Origin: Paractinoplanes ovalisporus
GTDB lineage: Bacteria; Actinomycetota; Actinomycetes; Mycobacteriales; Micromonosporaceae
Direction of reading: 5' to 3'
Length of the DNA stretch: 64,000 nucleotides
Assembly (NCBI RefSeq): GCF_016834655.1
Contig: NZ_JAENHP010000011.1
Coordinates: 62,001 to 126,000 of the forward strand
The notes beneath the pieces were generated by a model. The model had not been told where the DNA came from and made no database searches. It saw nothing but the letters and a program-made list of their open reading frames with translations. Shown here in pieces: positions 61,020 to 64,000 of this stretch; the stretch's first letter is position 1; each line of letters starts with the position of its first letter. A program made the position numbers and the translations under genes.

Positions 61020-61679
61020 TCATCCGGCCCGCAGACAGTAGCCCACGCCCCGCACGGCTTGCACCAGAGTGGGCCGGCCCAGCTTGGCCCGCAGCGACGC
61101 CACGTGCACCTCGAGGGTGTGCTTGCCCGACCAGGTCGTGCGCCAGACGTCGAGCAGGATCCGCTCGCGGGTCACCACCACGCCGGGCTGGCGGGCCAGC
61201 GAGGCCAGGATGTCGAACTCCTTGCGGGTCAGCACGACCGGTTCACCGTCCACCCGCACCGTGCGCGCCGAGAAGTCGATGAGCAGCGGGCCGAACTCGA
61301 CCGTCTGCGGCGCCGGCAGCCCGGCCCGCGCGGTGCGGCGCAGCAGCGCCTCGATGCGGGCCTGCAGCTCCACCATCGAGAACGGCTTCACCACGTAGTC
61401 GTCGGCGCCCGACCGCAGACCGACCACCCGGTCGCGCTCCTCGCCGCGGGCGGTCACGGCGATGATGCCCAGGTGTTCGTTGCGCTCGCGCAGGGCGCGG
61501 CACACCTCGACGCCGTCGCCGTCGGGCAGGTTGAGGTCGAGCAGCACCAGATCGCAGGGCGCCGCGGCCAGCGCGGCCGTGGCCGTCGCCGCGTGTTCCA
61601 CCTGGTAGCCCCGCCGCTCCAGCATCGTCATCATGGCCGCGGTCACCCGATGATCATCTTCTACGAGCAATATTCGCAT
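61020..61679 (-). CDS. OmpR-family response regulator (TctD-like)
   Basis: 219 residues. Receiver domain with acidic residues EDD (7-9), phospho-acceptor Asp48 (VLLDLNLPDGDG) and Lys in YVVKPF; the winged helix (about 125-218) has LTRKEFDILASLARQPGVVV. ATG at 61679. It lies upstream of and in the same direction as the kinase. Probable targets include the binding-protein gene and an unlinked transporter. Confidence 0.95.
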   Translation of the reverse strand: MRILLVEDDHRVTAAMMTMLERRGYQVEHAATATAALAAAPCDLVLLDLNLPDGDGVEVCRALRERNEHLGIIAVTARGEERDRVVGLRSGADDYVVKPFSMVELQARIEALLRRTARAGLPAPQTVEFGPLLIDFSARTVRVDGEPVVLTRKEFDILASLARQPGVVVTRERILLDVWRTTWSGKHTLEVHVASLRAKLGRPTLVQAVRGVGYCLRAG

Positions 61680-61738
61680 TCGCTCCGGCCCGTCGTTTCC
61701 TTGTCCCGGGAAAGAACCTAGATCACCCGTATTCCAGG

Positions 61739-62605
61739 ATGGGTACCGTGAAGCCTGTGAATTCCCAGTCCGGAACTCTTTTCGCGGTCAGCGACCTGCA
61801 CGTGGCGTATCAGGAGAACCGGTCGCTCACCGAAGCGATCGTGCCCTCCTCCGACGACGACTGGCTCATCGTGGCCGGTGATGTCGGGGAGATGTTCGGC
61901 GAGGTCGCGGCCACATTGCGGGCACTCAGCGAGCGGTTCGCGAAGGTGATCTGGGCGCCCGGCAACCACGAGTTGTGGACCCACCCGCAAGACCCGGTGA
62001 AGCTTCGCGGCGAGCAGCGCTACTCCGAACTGGTCGCGGCGTGCCGCTCGTTCGGCGTGGTGACACCCGAGGATCCGTACGCGGTCTGGCCGAGCGACAC
62101 CGGCCCGGTCACCATCGCGCCCCTCTTCCTCCTGTACGACTACACGTGGCGCGCCCCGGGCACGACGACCAAGGCGGCGTCGCTGGCCTACGCCGAACGC
62201 ACCGGCGTGGTCTGCACCGACGAGGTGCTGCTGCACCCCGACCCGTACCCGTCCCGCGAGGCGTGGTGCGACGCGCGGCTGGCCTACACCGAGAAGCGGC
62301 TCCTCGACATCGATCCCGCCCACCGGACCGTGCTGGTGAGCCACTGGCCGCTGCACCGGCACCCGACCGAGATCCTGCGCTTCCCCGAGTTCGCGCAGTG
62401 GTGCGGCACCGAGCGCACGTCCGACTGGCACACCCGGTTCCGGGCCGAGGTGGCGGTCTACGGCCACCTGCACATCCGCCGGACGACCCGGCGCGACGGC
62501 GTGCGCTTCGAGGAAGTCTCGCTCGGCTACCCGCGCGAATGGCGGGCCCGCTTCGGCGAGCAGCCGCCCCTGCTCAGGCCGATCCTGCCGGCGCCGACGG
62601 ACTGA
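61739..62605 (+). CDS. Calcineurin-like metallophosphoesterase
   Basis: 288 residues. The two-metal site is complete: FAVSDLHVAY (Asp-x-His), VAGDVGEM, APGNHELW (Gly-Asn-His-Glu), VSHWPLHRHP and VYGHLHIRRT. This subgroup is regularly found beside phosphopantetheinyl transferases in secondary-metabolite loci of actinomycetes; the convergent neighbour is one, and the two coding ends overlap by 32 bases. Substrate unknown. ATG at 61739. Confidence 0.92.
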   Translation: MGTVKPVNSQSGTLFAVSDLHVAYQENRSLTEAIVPSSDDDWLIVAGDVGEMFGEVAATLRALSERFAKVIWAPGNHELWTHPQDPVKLRGEQRYSELVAACRSFGVVTPEDPYAVWPSDTGPVTIAPLFLLYDYTWRAPGTTTKAASLAYAERTGVVCTDEVLLHPDPYPSREAWCDARLAYTEKRLLDIDPAHRTVLVSHWPLHRHPTEILRFPEFAQWCGTERTSDWHTRFRAEVAVYGHLHIRRTTRRDGVRFEEVSLGYPREWRARFGEQPPLLRPILPAPTD

Positions 62606-63245
62606 GCACCACGACCGAGGTCGCCACCACCCCGTCCGTCTGCGTCCAGCGCCCGCCCAGTTCCAGGAACGGCCCGCGCTGGAGCAGGCGGGCGGTGAAC
62701 GTGCCCGCGGCCGGGTCGACGACCAGCTCGGCCTCGTGGAACTCGAGGAAGGTGCCGGCCACCGGGAACCATGCCTTGTAGACGGACTCCTTGGCCGAAA
62801 ACAGCAGCCGGTCCCAGTGGATCCCGGGTTCGCGGGCGGCCAGGCGGGCCAGCATCTCGGTCTCGGCCGGGCGCGCGATCGCTTCGAGCACGCCGTCGGG
62901 CAGCGGGGCGGCCGGTTCGGCGTCGACCCCGATCGAGGTCACCTCGCCCCGGCGGGCGACGGCGGCGGCCCGGTAGCCCAGGCAGTGGGTCATGCTGCCG
63001 ACGACGCCGGCGGGCCAGGACGGGGCGCCGCGTTCGCCGGGCACGATCGGGCCCGACGTGACGCCGAGACGAGCCAGCGCCTGCCGGGCACACCACCTCA
63101 CGGTGGCGAACTCGGCCTGTCGTTTGGCGACCGCCTTGGCGACCACCGCGGCTTCTTCGGGGAAAAGTTCGTCGGCACCGCGGTCGTCGCGGGTCTCGAC
63201 CCAGGTGACCGCGGGAGGAAGCACCGCGCGCAGGATCTCGGCCAT
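62574..63245 (-). CDS. Sfp/EntD-type 4'-phosphopantetheinyl transferase
   Basis: 223 residues. Magnesium and CoA motifs are present: TSIGVDAEPA (Gly-x-Asp-x-Glu) and RLLFSAKESVYKAW (Lys-Glu-x-x-x-Lys); N-terminal WCARQALARLG and GSMTHCLGYRAA are also typical. It activates carrier proteins of polyketide or non-ribosomal peptide synthases by adding phosphopantetheine from CoA. This suggests that a biosynthetic cluster may lie nearby, beyond the right edge. ATG at 63245. Confidence 0.94.
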   Translation of the reverse strand: MAEILRAVLPPAVTWVETRDDRGADELFPEEAAVVAKAVAKRQAEFATVRWCARQALARLGVTSGPIVPGERGAPSWPAGVVGSMTHCLGYRAAAVARRGEVTSIGVDAEPAAPLPDGVLEAIARPAETEMLARLAAREPGIHWDRLLFSAKESVYKAWFPVAGTFLEFHEAELVVDPAAGTFTARLLQRGPFLELGGRWTQTDGVVATSVVVLSPSAPAGSA

Positions 63246-63690
63246 CGCGGCGCACTATATCCCGTGCCCGCGGACCGCCGTGAACGCCACGGTCACGGCA
63301 TCCCGCAATTCGGTCACGAAACGCGGAGCGCGTGTGCGGATACGCTGCCCGGCCCGTTGATTTCAACAAGATCAACGAAGAATAACGGTCAGGTAAATGC
63401 GGGCAAGTGGCCGGAGTTGCAGCCGGATGGCGCCGTGGATAGCCTTTTCCGGGTGAGCCACCGAGGACGTCGAATAGTTGGCAGTGCGTCAATTGCCGAA
63501 TCCTCGCAGCACAGACACGGGCACCCTGGCCGCCGCCTCGCCGCGGCCCCCGGTATCGGCCGGGCCGGCCGGACCGGTCGATTGACCGCGACTTTCGAAT
63601 AGCGGCGACGGCGGCGCGACTGTCCATTCGCGACGGTGAATTGCGATTCACGCATGTCGATCGACATATTTCAGATCGGGAGTTCCGCAG
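63246..63690. other. 445-bp non-coding regulatory region
   Basis: No convincing gene. It is relatively AT-rich around 63358-63410 and 63590-63690. Two dyads stand side by side before the next gene: GTGAAT-TGCG-ATTCAC at 63636-63651 and ATGTCGATCGACAT at 63654-63667. Confidence 0.6.
63636..63667. promoter_or_regulatory. Paired dyads before the terminal regulator gene
   Basis: A 6-4-6 inverted repeat (63636-63651) and a perfect 14-bp palindrome (63654-63667) are adjacent and end 23 bases before the ATG at 63691. They look like binding sites for dimeric regulators, possibly the encoded protein itself. Confidence 0.45.
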
Positions 63691-64000
63691 ATGCCCCAGG
63701 CCCGGACGGTCCACGGACGTGACGAGCTTCTGTCGGCTCTGCGCCGCGCGCCGGTCGCCGAGGGCGCGCTGACCTTCCTCCACGGGCCCCGCGGCGCCGG
63801 ACGGACGACGCTGCTCCGCGCGACGGCCCGGGCCGCCCGCTCCGACGGCACGGCCGTCATCGACGTGCGCCTGGGCGAGGAACGTTCCGTGCTCGCCGCG
63901 CTCCGTCCACACCTGGGCGACCGGCCGGAGACGGCGGACACGACCGGCGATGTCGTCCGGACCGCCCTGCGGCTGGGCGCCGCGATCGACCGTCTCGCCG
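63691..64000 (+). CDS. ATPase-domain regulator, partial (LuxR/LAL-type likely)
   Basis: Only the first 103 codons are inside the window; the frame is open at the right edge. It begins MPQARTVHGRDELLSALRRA and carries FLHGPRGAGRTTLLRATARA, a P-loop in which the usual Walker A Lys is Arg. The layout (short N-terminus, GR-x-x-x-L, then P-loop) is typical of large LuxR/MalT-type or other AAA regulators. ATG at 63691 follows CGGGAG. Final family depends on the missing C-terminus. Confidence 0.7.
   Translation, partial: MPQARTVHGRDELLSALRRAPVAEGALTFLHGPRGAGRTTLLRATARAARSDGTAVIDVRLGEERSVLAALRPHLGDRPETADTTGDVVRTALRLGAAIDRLA

Overview
The window is GC-rich actinobacterial chromosome with dense genes, frequent GTG and TTG starts, and many ATGA or GTGA stop/start overlaps. 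The gene set (SigE-family ECF sigma factor, complete egtABCD ergothioneine cluster, F420-type luciferase-like oxidoreductases, BTAD/NB-ARC regulator, Sfp-type phosphopantetheinyl transferase next to a metallophosphoesterase) suggests a filamentous actinomycete, most likely Micromonosporaceae (Actinoplanes-like). That placement is inferred from gene content and style; no rRNA or other marker is present. I saw no tRNA, rRNA, CRISPR array, insertion sequence or prophage.

Layout. 0-6 kb: DedA membrane protein, a small membrane protein, a large SARP/NB-ARC regulator, a voltage-gated-channel-like protein and a secreted Pro/Ala-repeat protein. 6-12.2 kb: minus-strand run MoxR ATPase, DUF58, VWA, trypsin-like protease, OmpR-type response regulator, histidine kinase, MaoC hydratase. 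12.3-19.8 kb: cupin, diguanylate cyclase, two small membrane proteins, GlxA-type AraC regulator, YceI, luciferase-like oxidoreductase, methyltransferase. 19.9-26 kb: three coupled pilin-like genes (Ig-like and ricin-type domains) followed by a GGDEF-EAL protein. 26-33.5 kb: ECF sigma factor / repeat-bearing membrane protein / amidoligase operon, a multi-PAS/GAF histidine kinase, a lipid kinase and a PLP aminotransferase. 33.8-38.1 kb: egtABCD. 38.2-43.5 kb: YciI, delta-60-repeat secreted protein, haloalkane-dehalogenase-like hydrolase, DUF6282-type amidohydrolase, P-loop protein and a truncated methyltransferase. 43.7-51.2 kb: pseudouridine-5'-phosphate glycosidase, LysR, then a minus-strand operon GntR / eIF2B-like isomerase / N-carbamoyl-beta-alanine amidohydrolase / dihydropyrimidinase / luciferase-like oxidoreductase, which together look like a route from pseudouridine and uracil to beta-alanine. 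51.3-55.5 kb: ECF sigma, zinc-finger anti-sigma and a three-gene ABC transporter. 55.5-64 kb: flavin reductase, LysR with a divergent SDR, TAXI-type binding lipoprotein with a TctDE-like two-component system, metallophosphoesterase, phosphopantetheinyl transferase, and the start of an ATPase-type regulator.

The most unusual property is the number of minisatellite-like tandem arrays: at least a dozen unrelated families with units from 6 to 46 bp. Many sit at gene boundaries and copy the start codon with its Shine-Dalgarno-like sequence, or the stop codon, of the adjoining gene. Other candidates for new biology are the sigma / three-repeat protein / amidoligase operon, the uracil cluster with a luciferase-like enzyme where dihydropyrimidine dehydrogenase would be expected, the lectin-bearing pilin operon next to a c-di-GMP enzyme, and an SDR that lacks the catalytic Ser-Tyr-Lys set.
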